DNA of 64,000 bases from NCBI GenBank assembly GCA_003344405.1, contig NOWV01000178.1, positions 98,006-162,005 of the forward strand, written 5' to 3'. Each line of letters opens with the position of its first letter. Position 1 is the stretch's first letter. The position numbers and the translations under genes are program-made. The notes under the pieces were generated by a model. It saw nothing but the letters and a program-made list of their open reading frames with translations, was not told where the DNA came from and did not search any database. Of the stretch, positions 38,738 through 50,893 are shown piece after piece. The DNA comes from Trichoplax sp. H2. Taxonomy: Eukaryota > Placozoa > Uniplacotomia > Trichoplacea.

Positions 38738-38815
38738 CATCATTATATATATGTTTTATATATATGTCATATATCTATCAATATATATGTTATATATACG
38801 TATATATATATATTA
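38738..38815. repeat. AT-rich microsatellite (TATATG / TATATA)
   Basis: An alternating TATATATATATG-type run, imperfect, about 78 bp. It is probably replication slippage. No element or gene is implied. Confidence 0.8.
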
Positions 38816-38899
38816 AAATAATCTTGTGCCGCGTGCGTAACCCTTTATTTAGACCAATCAGAACGTACGATAGGCGATGACGTAAGCATTAACTAGCCA

Positions 38900-38965
38900 A
38901 TGAATACGCTTGAAGCCGACATAGGAGTTCAGTTGCAGGCTTGCAGCTATCCACTCCAGCGAAAG
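38900..38965 (+). CDS. possible first coding exon, unidentified (doubtful)
   Basis: An ATG-initiated 22-codon frame (MNTLEADIGVQLQACSYPLQ followed by RK) runs directly into a good donor, AAG/GTAAGC. It is divergent from POMGNT1. A protein-like stretch on the same strand near 39473-39520 (EKKLYFALSSEYFRF then stop) could belong to it, but no phase-consistent join was found. Not recognised; it may be chance. Confidence 0.2.
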
Positions 38966-39539
38966 GTAAGCCCGGTTATCCCAATTTTCCTGCTCAGAAT
39001 AAGCATACTCTTCTTCCAGAATAATTTGTGTGCTACACTATCGATGAACTCTCAACGACCACCTCCATCTACACTTATAGTGATGCACCTATATTTGATT
39101 CTACTGATAGCTATATTTGATATAGTTCGGTTACTTTGAATGGATCTTATCGTCAAGCTCATATAAGATGATTGCTAACTACTATATTAGCTATTGTCGA
39201 TGACTTATAGTAGCCAGTTGAGTAATCATAGTACAAGATTTATGTAGCTAGAAAAATTGTAGTTGTTAAGATGCCCCTCGAAGAAAGGGCCTAGACGTTA
39301 ATAGAAGAGCACTGACATCTTAAGTAGGAGATTTAGATTATAGAAATAATGATGTATTATTAGAGAAAAGTATTTTGTTTGATGACTCATGTCTGATTGT
39401 AGATTAATCAAGTTGTCATAAATGGATTAACGAAATGTTTATAAAAAACTGCAGAGATGAACCCACGGAGGAGAAGAAACTGTACTTCGCTTTGAGCTCG
39501 GAATACTTTCGATTTTAGACTAGATTCTTGTAGTAATTA

Positions 39540-39832
39540 ACTATTGCCCTACTACTGCTGGTAGCACCAGTCGTCGCTGCTGATATTGCAGCACTACCCA
39601 ACATGCTTCCAGCGCCAACTGTAGAAGCTCAACCAAAAGACTACACTGCTTCATGCATTTTTTAGCATTTAAAGCCCTTTCGCCTTCTAATAAAATAGGA
39701 TGAGCTCTATAGTTCTGAACTAAAGGCTACACCTCCAGCTAAAATACTACTACTTACTGCTATCAAGCGCAATCCGACACCAATTTGCATATCTGACGTA
39801 GTACCCAAAATATGATTTGTATATTTTCTCAT
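39540..39832 (-). pseudogene. degenerate Gly/Ala-rich membrane-protein trace (doubtful)
   Basis: A short frame from an ATG at 39832 reads MRKYTNHILGTTSDMQIGVG and continues with a small hydrophobic run to a stop at 39707. Further downstream in another frame comes TVGAGSMLGSAAISAATTGA then TSSSRAIVNYY. The Gly/Ala/Ser-rich, hydrophobic character and order weakly recall the pore-domain helices of apolipoprotein-L-like proteins. Stops and a frame change lie between the pieces, so if real it is a broken copy. No splice model joins them. Confidence 0.2.
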
Positions 39833-40842
39833 CTCGTTCTCCTGATTATCTATGTTATTGTTTCATGTAACATGAATATCTGTCAATATTAGCAAAACTT
39901 TAACTTCAGTTCTGAAGTTCTTAAAAAGGAATTTCACAGTAAATTATATAATAACGATTTAGATCATTTACTCACACACTAGATTTAATGATCCTTAATA
40001 TATACACGGTAAAATTCTCAGTTTGCTATTATATGGCTTCATGGCTAGTAATGTACGCGAAAAATTGTTGCCATATGCTGCCTTCAGAAACCAAAGAAAT
40101 TGCTATAAACGAGACAGGAAGTTGGCGTTTAGTGGTTATTACTTGACCGTACAGCAAAATGTACTTGGGCGCCTTTGATTTCGGGTAATTTACATAGATT
40201 GTCAAAAAATCATCCTTACTATATATTAAAATGATTTGTTCGGATTTTGCACGTGATGCGTATTCGCAAAAAAAAGATGTTGATAGCTTAAAGGACTCAA
40301 TATATAGGCATGGATTAATTATATACTATAGATATTCAATGATGAATAAGGATATAGGTAACTATCGCTCATAGTGCGGGTACAATCTAATTGATCTAGT
40401 TGATAATTATAATTTAATTCATTTATTTTGCCATTTCATGCACGGAAAGTAAGAGTAACAAACTATGCCCATCAGACATCACTCTAGAACTATTAAATCT
40501 GAAATTTTTAATCGGTAGATTGAGACTCATTTTAAGAATTAATTATTGGATATTCAGTATCATTAAAAAATTGCTAAGTATTTAGATCTGTCGGCCAAGA
40601 ATTATTCTCAGTCCAATGTCAAAATATGGCTAACAATTTGGTAAGCAAGGTGTTTTTGAAGCTTTATCATAAGAGCAAAGGCATCTCCGTGAAGGATTCG
40701 TCACTAGAGAATGAAGAGTCTAGAGTTTCATTTTTAAAGTTTTTATTGGCTTAAGAATGTTCAAAACGTATGATAATAGTTTCAGCGTAAACGGAAGTAT
40801 CTCGATTCTATTAGCGCTGAAAATACGTCTATAAACCCCAAA

Positions 40843-43800
40843 TTAAATTGTTTTGAATAATTTCCTTGATTGATTTATAATCCTATTTCTACTAAATTTC
40901 CACATTAAGAATAAGGCTAACCCAAGAGTAATGCTTATACTTAGACATATAAAGGCAATATTTGATTTTAAATTACCAAGTGAATGTTGAGTTGGTAAAT
41001 TTAAACTATCCTCACTTAGTTTGAAAGATCGAGAAGAAAACCACCTAAGATATAATGAAATCACTCCAGCAGCCAAAGCAGTATAATGTTGTAAGCATCC
41101 ATCTTTGGTAAAGAATAAAATAATAGTATAATTAAATTGGGTAAATTAAACTTATCAATATAAAACCGGAAGCATGTCAACTCCACTTCTATTTACTGTA
41201 AGTTACGCTAGTAAATTTCATATATTACTGTCACAACCGAAATCGCAACATAAAAATTAACAGGATTCTTTCCTCTAAAGTAGTCTCAACTATCTAAGCA
41301 ACTGACTTGAAGCTCTCTTTAATCTACCAAACTTAGATTTGAGTCTTAGATGATAGAATACTCACGCTAAGAATCAAAACTATGTTCTAAAAGCTATTTA
41401 TTAAAATGACCGATTGAACTCACAACTCCCTCAATCAAGAACTTTGAGGCTTTTATATAGCCTCACAAACTTCCTTGGTGCAAAACAATAGTAAATTTAT
41501 AGCCAAGTCTACATGCTGAATATAGCAAGAATCACAATACACTTTCTATAACAATTGACAGCAGTTAATTAATGGCTAGTTGTTAACATTTGATTCATTA
41601 CTCAACGAAATTATATCATCGATGACTCTATAATTAATTAATTGTCAAAATTACCTTCTAATTTTTGCTCGGTTCTTTTTAATCTTTTCCTATGTGGATT
41701 AGATTCTTCATTTTCGTTCCTTTAGAAGATAGTAAGACTTATTTCAATCAAACAATACAAACTAACACAATTTACGCTACAGTTAGGTAGGGAGATACCA
41801 TGATGCATCCAGTATCCGTAGTATTTCAAGTCATACAAGTGTGCTCTAGTTCAATTCGTGGAATTATAGTGCTAGTACTACTCCTTTATAGCTCAGAAAG
41901 TGTACTTACTTCTTCAATTAAGTTACCAAATATTACAATAAATAAATAAATATATACACAGCCAAAAAATTAATCTAATAGAAGTAAATTGAAGTACTGG
42001 TAGTTACGCAGCACAGAGACTGTGACAATTTATTAAATGATGAATAAATCTATTTTCTAGGCAAGATTAATGCAGAGGTTGACTTGATCTCAGTAAGATC
42101 TAAACACGACTAAATACAGAATTATTTAAATACAAATTAAAGCATGATATTTTAAGTCTGTAATAATGTGTATGCAGACACCTTGAATCTGTAACCGTAT
42201 ACTTACATCTCGGATTTCTAAATGATCTACTATAAATTACTTGCAAGCAACATTGCTACTTTCAAGATTTATTGTTAATGTCTGGCTGTATGTGATCGAT
42301 AATATTAGTATTCTAACACTCAAACATTTTATTTGCATTACTGTAGCTGAGAATGGATGCTAATAGAAATGTGTAATTAATTGGTTCAACTTCAACGGTT
42401 TAATTGTTAGTTACGTAGGTCTAATCAACAAACTGTTTTTTGAGATAACTGATCGTATTAATCACGACAATAGCATCAAATATTAATAATTCAGTCAATT
42501 TATTAATTGCAATTTAACTTACTTGGGCTTATTTGGATCCAGATAAATATATGGGCCACGATAATATCGAAAACATCCATCTTGAGATTGCCATTTTAGT
42601 ATCATAGCAATAAATGTCTGGTTAATAAATTGCTGAAAGCCAGGTACCCCTGCGCACGTATAAATTTGTTCCAGAAATAAGTCTTGTTTAATTTGCTTCG
42701 ATAAACCTTCTTTTAAGTTCTCTATCATGCCGTCCCATATTCGAGAGCAAAGCTGATGCTGCAATTTTAATAATCCTCCGTATTTTTGCAATTTTTTGTC
42801 CAAAATAGTAATACAACCAAACTGTTTCGCCAATAACATTGCCAATACTTGGTGGGTTAAAGTGTAATCATTGCTATTTAATGATCGAATAAAATCGATA
42901 CATTCATCTGAAAGAATGCATATGATCATTAATTTTGTAACTGATTAAGAAATCAAATCTTGCATCTATATCTAATATTAAAATCTGTAGAATTAAAAAT
43001 CGACGAAATACTCTGTAATTTTGCGACAAAGCATAAAGAATGTAGGAAAAATTTAGGTTTCTACCGTAAAATCTATGCTACTCTATCAATTTATTTCGAT
43101 CTAAAGCAGTGATAGCACTTAATAAAATATGATCAGTAATTTAATCTGAGTATCTATAACGCAGCACATATAGCTTGTAAGCAGATGGATGAATGCAATA
43201 ATGATCGTTTTAGAGATATTAATGTGATGTAAACCTGAGACAGTATCTGCACAATATAAATTATCTATCCAAAATAAATATGGCATGCTTATCATTCAGT
43301 CTGGGTTGGCTAAAAAGAAGCACTAAGTTCGTATATCTTATGAAGTGTAGCATTCAATGATATAAAACTAGAGCTTGTATAATATGTTAACTACTTGCAT
43401 GCTAATATTGAAATACTACATGAAATGCATTCACCTCTTAGTTATTAATCCTAATATAATTTGTATTAAAGTAAAGCTCAGTTACCTGTAAATGTGCATA
43501 TAGGGTGCTCTTTGACTCCCATTATGTCTAGCATATAACGATCCATACTTTTGATTTGATTCCTATCGATTTTATGAGCAATGTTCTGATGATAATTTAG
43601 TTCAATCAGTTGATGAGGAATTGGGATAGAGTTTTCGAACATTTTAGAGAACGCTTTGTAAGTAGGATCTGCTTTCTTCAACTTGGATGTTATGTCCTCA
43701 ATTACCTTATCTGCTGTAGTAAATAACTCTCGGAGTCTTGTAATTTGTTCTTCAGTAAGAATAGATTTGCCTTCATCTGCTTCTTTCAGAGTGACTTTGA

Positions 43801-44694
43801 CATATTCTGTAATAGCAATAGAATAAAAAATAATTGAAGACTCATTAAGTCAATCTTTATCTAGATTATTTACTTCAACTGACTGTGATCTAAATGATTT
43901 AGTTATCTTACCCTCAGATGATATGGTAGAAAATCAATTTTATACCAAAAGTGAGACGATATTTTATTCAGAAAGTACAATCATTTGGTGAAATGCCTAG
44001 ACGTTCTTATTGATGATGAGGCAATAATTCAATAGCGATAATAATTAAGGGAATTACTACATTTTTCCGTGATAACATGAATCTTTTTCTATGCTAATGA
44101 ATGGGAAACTCTTTTGGTGACAAATGCCGATGAAATATTATCCAAGTATGTGCAGTGTAAACTGGTACTATTCTACATGAATATACTACCATTCGGCGGT
44201 GGTTTACAGTCTTATGCTAACGCAGTAAGAGACACAAATTTCTGTATTACCTCACTAATTATTGTTACTTCTAGGATTATTAAGCAATAGCTTGATGGAA
44301 AGGTATACTTAAATATCCGAAAGTAACAAAATCTATTTCAGACTTTATATATATGGCATTTTTTGGCGTTAATAAATATTTTTTCAAGACATTTACAGTT
44401 TGATTTACAATGCAAATCAAATTCAAAACTTCTCCAGCTCATAATCTTTTCTAGTTTAAAATTTAAATAACAAAATAGATATCAAAGCTACAAACCTTTG
44501 GAGGTATAAAGTCCATAAATGGAATCCATTATAATTTTGTCTCGGTTTTTAGTGTAAAATGATATAATACCTCTCCATGATTCAATTAAATCATCAACTG
44601 TGACAGTTGGATAAGAATATTCTTGATTAGTGACAAAGTAAAGCTTTGTGATGAATATTAGAATAGTAAGACTAGCTTGAAAAATGTGAGCCAT
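40843..44694 (-). CDS. C16orf89: C16orf89 homologue with C-terminal membrane anchor
   Basis: Five exons: 44694-44496, 43806-43486, 42907-42523, 41845-41799, 41102-40843. Phases close and give 403 residues. C16orf89 proteins are secreted animal proteins of unknown biochemical role, expressed in vertebrate thyroid. A signal peptide is visible at the start (ASLTILIFITKLYFVTNQEY). The core matches the family: SDECIDFIRSLNSNDYTLTH, then HQVLAMLLAKQFGC, then DLFLEQIYTCAGVPGF with FIAMILKWQSQDGCF, then YYGYWMHHDGCLQHYTALAA, corresponding to the vertebrate pattern CGMGGF..LSWQ..GCF..DGCSSHNTA. Unlike the vertebrate protein it ends with a strong transmembrane helix (NIAFICLSISITLGLALFLM) and a short basic tail (WKFSRNRIINQSR), so it is probably a type I membrane protein. 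Exon 4 (47 nt) was found because it alone restores phase between exons 3 and 5. Confidence 0.88.
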
Positions 44695-45947
44695 TTCAAT
44701 TTCAATATTTCAGTATTACTTTGTCATCTAATTCATCTTTTTACATTCGGAAATACTCTAGTTGCATGCTTTGGTTATAAGTTATGATAAAGAGCAAGTA
44801 TTATTAATAACTTTACTCAAGATTTGGCGGAAAGAAGATCAACCAAAGAGTTGAAATGATGTTCAGTAACTATTTTTGTTAATAGTTACATGCTATGATT
44901 CATAAATATTAATAATTTATTCTTACTGCGTTACAATGGAATCACTTTTATAATGTTAAAACTAATTACATTTACTTCGTATTTTATACTCAGCATATAA
45001 AATATATGCAAGAAAATAAAGATAATTATTTTATAAATAAATATTTACATTATATAAATAAGATCTGATTGGATTTACGCAATTAATCTAATTGTATTAA
45101 CGAATATAGTTAATCGTGATTCATGTATTTTAATCATTTGACTTTGACTACATGAATATGAATTACTTAATGTCGTTTAATTAAACTTTAATCTGATATG
45201 CTTGTTTAGTGTATTTTACATATTTTGCAACATTTTTCTATTACTGGAGTAAATGAGTTGATAAATGATTATGTAATAAGTTATTAGTACTGTAGTCATA
45301 ATTTAGGTTGGTGTACGTCTAATTTTTTGTGCAATATTACAGCTTATTTATGATAGCGACTAACTGAATTCAGATGCAGTTAAAGTGCACTGGAAGCACA
45401 TTTAACAGACAAAGTTGACATTACAAAGAATGAAAATTGTCACAAAATGGTCACATTTTTAATTATTACCATACTTATTGATGTGACTTGCAGTAACTCA
45501 TAATTTCTAGAAGAAAGAAATGTACATGTTATAAAGTAATGTTAACAAGTGTCCTATGTAATGAAATGAAATATGTAGATATCAAGCTACAAGAACTTCT
45601 AAAAAACTTTGATGCTACTCCTTAACACTCTGATCGACTTAGCGAAACTTTGACACTACATAAAATTGGGGAAACAACCGATCAACAATTTATTAAGAAA
45701 ACGTGGGAGAGATAGATCAAGCAACCTTCCAAATACTTAATTCTAAGTATTATAAGTAAAGAAATAAAAAAACGACAGAACTGAAACCGTCAACAACCAA
45801 ACAACCTAACAAAAAGAAGGACGTTTTAACTTACAACAGTTCGACCCTGAAGGCTTTTAAAATTTAACAAGTTCTTCAAAAGAATCTTCTTTAATCTCTA
45901 CTCTAAATTTTCTGATTGCACTATCATTTATAGGCTTCGCAGAGCAC

Positions 45948-46606
45948 TTGATGTTTTAGCATGAAGTTGTATGGTAACTGTACAATTATCGCCGCTGTGG
46001 TATTTAAAACTAAATATTTAATAACCAATCACTCTTAAGATCCATTTTGGAAAACTGCTTTGCACCACATAAGAAAACAAAAATCATTCAAAATTCAGAA
46101 ACAATCTACCCTATAATTCCCTTACAAAAAACTGTAAAACCAACAAACTAACTATAAAATACATCAAGCTTCAGTTCTAACATTATACATTACAAAAGTC
46201 TAAAAATTAACCTATGAACATCATGATTTAGTCATAAAAATAACAGTCTAACTACTTTACAATCAACACAACCTCTACCATTTGCCATCTTATTTTCTAT
46301 TTTCTCAACTAAACTTTCCTGTTGTAACTTTCATATCACGTTATAAAATTCCAAAGTTTCAAATTCATAACGAAAAGTTTAAATTTCAAAAATCAACTCT
46401 TACAACATTTTCTAAAAATTAAAATCCTAAAATTATATCGAACATAGATCAGACCGGTTCCGGAATCTGAATCCAAAAAGTCCGAATTTTATAAAGATCA
46501 CATAATCGCATATCATAAAATTTTCTATGATAACATGACTACTTTTCTGACATTAGTATTGACAGTTGATGTTTTAGCATGAAGTTGTACGGTAACTGTA
46601 CGATTA
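45948..46606. repeat. 41-bp direct repeats bounding a G-depleted block
   Basis: A 41-bp sequence beginning TTGATGTTTTAGCATGAAGT occurs at 45948-45988 and again at 46566-46606 in the same orientation, with 39 of 41 bases identical. Between them the plus strand is strongly depleted of G: by my count 46081-46320 holds about 56 C and 10 G. The structure could be the remnant of a transposed element or an insertion bounded by a duplicated sequence. No coding potential was seen. Confidence 0.65.
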
Positions 46607-47649
46607 CAACCTACATTACAGTACTTTATTCTCATGCTATAAATCCCCTTTCTCTATTGATAGGGCTTTGTTACTAAGTCAAATTCATTTACAATTTTAA
46701 AAGACTATCAAACGCCCTTTCGTTAGATTAGGCGATTGCTCTTAGGTTATTCCTATAGTAATCTATATAATATATTGTAAAATAGTGAAGAAGAAAAGAT
46801 GGCGATATCATGATTTGGCATTGTAAAATTTAAAGATACTATCACTTTGTAGGTAATTTTCTATAGTAAAGTAATAATAGTTATATACTAAAACCTATAA
46901 AGGACTCTGCTTATAGTCCTTTACTACAAGTCAATGCGAGAGGTAATTATATAAGGAGAACGGCTGATATTGTTTACAAAAAAGAAAGTTCAGTCAAATC
47001 ATATTTTGCGATTCGCTTCTACATTCAGCTATCAATACATCAATAATAAATCTTTTATTGAAATTATAATTATAAATTGACTGAAGTAATATACAAGATT
47101 TGCACTAGTTATACACTACTAAGAGAGTAATTTTGAAGAAATAAGTCCGGTAATTAAAAACGAATCATTACTAAAATTACTTTTTATTGGACTATATATA
47201 TTTGTGCTCATCATTCTGCCCTTAATGCATTTATTGACAATTACTACCAAAATAGCTAACTTTTAGATGTAAAGTACTGATGTAATGATGTAACTAACTT
47301 TTAGATGTTAACTGCAGTGGATAAAGATATTGCTCTGTAACCCAATCGTAATAAATTTGGTATTGCTTTTGGGATACTATCTACACAAATTTAGTTATTT
47401 TATTGCACATTCGTTACTTCACTGATATATTGTTGCCCTTCTAGTCTTTTTCGCTAGGTTAGGGGTAATTATATCAGATACTCTGGCTAGTTGCAATGCA
47501 CTAAAATACACAATCTAAAATTACTAATAAGTTATCTATATTAGTCTCTGAAGCTTCCAGTCTAACTTGCATAAAATCACTCCTAATTTTAACAGCTTAT
47601 TACATTGTTATAGTAATTAACTTGATTACAGCAATCTCCAATCCGCTAT

Positions 47650-47940
47650 CGTTTTTAGAGTAAGAACGAATTGGAGGAATTGTAACAAAATCTGTTCTAC
47701 AAGCTGTACTTAAAGTGTAGATCACACAAATAATTTTATAATTGCAGATGCATTACCGATTGAGATACCACGTAATAATACAATAAACTTTAACAGACAA
47801 GGAAAACTTCTTACAACAGCAGATCTTCAAAAAGAAGATCTAAGAACAACAATAACAGAAAAGCGTAGCTGCTTAAATACATTGTCTAACTTGTTTATAG
47901 CATAACGACCGCGAATAATATCGCTTAATACTTCCAGATT
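47650..47940 (-). repeat. dispersed repeat, copy 1 (inverted relative to copy 2)
   Basis: The reverse complement of this segment aligns by eye with 63475-63770 over almost 300 bp. Shared blocks include GTATCTCAATCG, GTAGAACAG.TTT.TTACA, ACAACAGCAGATCTT, GACAGAAAAGCGTAGC and AAACAAGTTAGA.AA. I estimate roughly 75-80% identity with indels. A weaker third match lies near 49085-49210 (GTCAGAGCTTGCTGCAGTACT). No terminal repeats or coding sequence were identified. Confidence 0.65.
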
Positions 47941-48226
47941 TTAGTATGAGAATAAGATTCTATGATTACTATTACTGTTTATTCTACTAAACTAAAATCA
48001 ACATACCTGAATTATCACAAACATTACTTATATATACCTATTATTGTCAGCAGCACTAAATTTTGGTATTATTTTTAAGTTATATCCAATTTACTTCTAC
48101 ATATCACGTTGACAATGATAACTTATCTAAGAGCTTCACTATAGGAATTTTACGGGGTACCTATTACGAAATAACATCGTGAATGCCATATCGACGAACA
48201 ATATACCATTTACTGATCGTGAGCAG

Positions 48227-48352
48227 TAGACCATCCTAAAATATCAAAACTACTTAAAGTATTTCGCAATCCCATTGCTGGTGATACTTAAACTATTACA
48301 TTATAATTATCTAAAAATATTGTATGTAGTTTTGATATTTTAGGATGGTCTA
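48227..48352. mobile_element. MITE-like element with 27-bp perfect terminal inverted repeats
   Basis: A 27-bp sequence starting TAGACCATCCTAAAATATCA at 48227-48253 has its exact reverse complement at 48326-48352. The 72 bp between are AT-rich and non-coding. Both ends finish in TA, so the element can be read as 25-bp inverted repeats flanked by a TA target duplication. That is the pattern left by Tc1/mariner-type transposition of a small non-autonomous element. A hairpin of other origin cannot be excluded from one copy. Confidence 0.65.
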
Positions 48353-50893
48353 GTGTGCAGTTAAGAGCCTACTTTAGTGGAATAACTTCCGGTAATTTGA
48401 GAAAATGATAGCAAGAGTATTTTCTTCCATCCTATCGGTTTAATTGTTTTGAAAGAAATCAATATCTACTGTATAGATTATAACGATAAATAGTATATTA
48501 TTTATCTATGAAATGACACAGATCATAACTTACTTTTAGACCGTTATAATTTTGCAATTGTCATTCTGCCAGGTATTAACAAATTGGATTTATAATAAAG
48601 TGCAAATTAGTCAGTATTTTTAGAGCTATTTTACGGTGTTTGCAAAAAGAACTTTTTTGTATTAGTATCGAATTCCCTTCTACAAGCTAGTATTAAAAGT
48701 CTTTGGTTTGTAGTATTCGCACTATATTAGGCTAGATTACTATTAAAGCTATCCGCATCATCAGTCTAAAATAATCATAGGAATGAATCAGACTGGAGAA
48801 GAACAATGCATTGAATTTACAAGCTAGTGAGGATATTATTGTGACTATATTAGTTATTTTTGTTAGAACGTATTGTAAAAATAAAATTTAACTTAGAAAT
48901 AATTTAGTGTGAATTAAAAGTAGTCTTTTGTAGTCATTAAGTCATATTTTACGATTATGATAAGGTGAACATGTTACTTTTGCCTACTATAGAAATACAG
49001 TAATTGTAGAATTTTCGTTGCTATAAAAATTCTTATATGATGCTATTCGAAAGCTCTTGCTTATAATCTCCAGGTTGCTAAATTGTAAAGCATTTAAGCA
49101 ACTTTACCTTTCTTGTAGAGATAGAAGTAGTTCATCCGGATGAATAGATAGTTTTAAGAAAATTTACTTTTACTAACTGAGAAAATTTTATCCGTCAGAG
49201 CTTGCTGCAGTACTAGTGAGTAAATTCGATGCTGATAAATTATAAAGTCCGTTATATTTCGAGGCTTCCTTGAGCATACATTGTTATTAAACAAGCAGTT
49301 CTCGTTAAAAAATGTATCACTGGTACTTTCAGAAATTTGAATTTGAACCTTTTATTATAGCTATTCATGCCTGTTAATCATTCAGTAATAATGTCGTCAA
49401 ATTTCGTAATATTGTAATGTTTCCTTTGATGAAAATTCATTGCGAATTAACAGATATTTTGTTAACTCTTGCGAAATAGGATGCATTATAGGTGCTTAGA
49501 TTCTCGCTCTTCAGCAATTATTATAATAAAACGATATTTTTAGATTAGCCTTGATCTAATTCTATAGTGAAACAATACCAAGTATCGATTGACTAACATA
49601 AACTAGAAGACGGGATATGAGTAATTTACCTTAACTTTGCACTCCTACATACTCACCAAGGTGATTGTGATATATACCGATCACGAAGTTCCAAATTTTA
49701 GAAAAATTATGGCTTTATTGAATCTTATACAAAGATTAACTACACACAGCTCTACTCTAGTCGAATCCTACTACAAAAGAGTTCTAGCATGAACTAACAG
49801 AATAATCTAAAGTTGTATGCTTTTATACTTTTCGTAGTATTCGCAGCTACAATCCGCATGGCAACCTTTTACCTTATTTTACACATAGTGTCTTATGATA
49901 AATATAGAAGTTACGCTACCGTACAGTATACTAAACATGGCTAACAGTCTACAATCACAATACTAAGTTATATAACAGTGATTTATGCAAGTAGCGTTAC
50001 TTATTTAGCGAAGAGTAGCTACTATTTAATATGTATGGCAGCATATTATCAGTTCATGAACTAATATGGTTAATTTAATAATCATTTTATAGGAGTAAAT
50101 TTAAATCTATGATTAAGAAGTTGTAGTAAAGTAGAGTTGATATGAATGCAAGTCCATATTGATCGTCAATGATTGGCGACTGCTAAAAAGATAAGAACTA
50201 GATTTTTAAATTCAAAGCTTGCACTGAATGTTATAAGGGGAATAGAAACTACGCTAAAATTCTAAGATTAATCTACTAGCTATTATCAGACTAAAGTAAT
50301 TAAGATAAATTAAATTTGTGTGCTTTTTAGTTGAGTATTTAAGAAAGAAAAGGCAATTTGTTTATCCAGAAGAATCTTCTTGGCCTTTAAAAAATTCTGA
50401 TGGAAAAGTTATATTGTTTTGTCTATTTGTAGCTAGCTGCTATATTTGATGTTTCTATGGTAAGCCTATAATAGGGGAAAAGTAGCTACTTAACTATTAC
50501 CAGGATATCATTGAGAAAGTAAAAAATTCTCACGTGTTAGGTTTACAGATTTAGATTTTAAAAGATATTTTTACTCTTACCAGATGTATTCAGAAAATGT
50601 AATTTCTCATGATCTATATGTGGTCCCTCAAATAAAGGCGGTATCTAGATAGTATAATGTAAAATATTTACTAAAAGTGGTGCCGTAATTATTTGATTAT
50701 CATATTACGGCTTGTTAGTGCAATTACTCACCTTTACAAGCTGCTTCATCCAAATCATTCCTATCATCTGATACTATATATAGATTTTCACATACTTTTG
50801 TTGAATGAACTACACGGAATAAAATTTATTCGGAATCAGCCTTAAATTTTTTATAAAATCCAAAGATATAAGTCTCCTTTAACATATGATATT

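Larger units (their letters stand above)
37943..40842. other. intergenic interval upstream of POMGNT1
   Basis: The POMGNT1 promoter is expected at the left end. Contents listed separately: TGTACAGT/ACTGTACA motifs near 38230-38340, an AT microsatellite at 38738-38815, a possible first exon at 38900-38965 and a degenerate Gly/Ala-rich coding trace at 39540-39832. The remainder, including most of 39840-40842, shows nothing recognisable. Confidence 0.45.
44695..50893. other. 6.2-kb gene-poor interval with repeats
   Basis: Lies between the start of the C16orf89 homologue and the 3' end of the large receptor gene, both on the minus strand. It should contain the C16orf89 promoter near its left end. 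No exon was recognised on either strand. Structures found and listed separately: a G-depleted block bounded by 41-bp direct repeats (45948-46606), one copy of a dispersed repeat (47650-47940) and a MITE-like inverted-repeat element (48227-48352). A small perfect hairpin, AGATCTTC-AAAAA-GAAGATCT, lies within the dispersed repeat. Confidence 0.6.
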
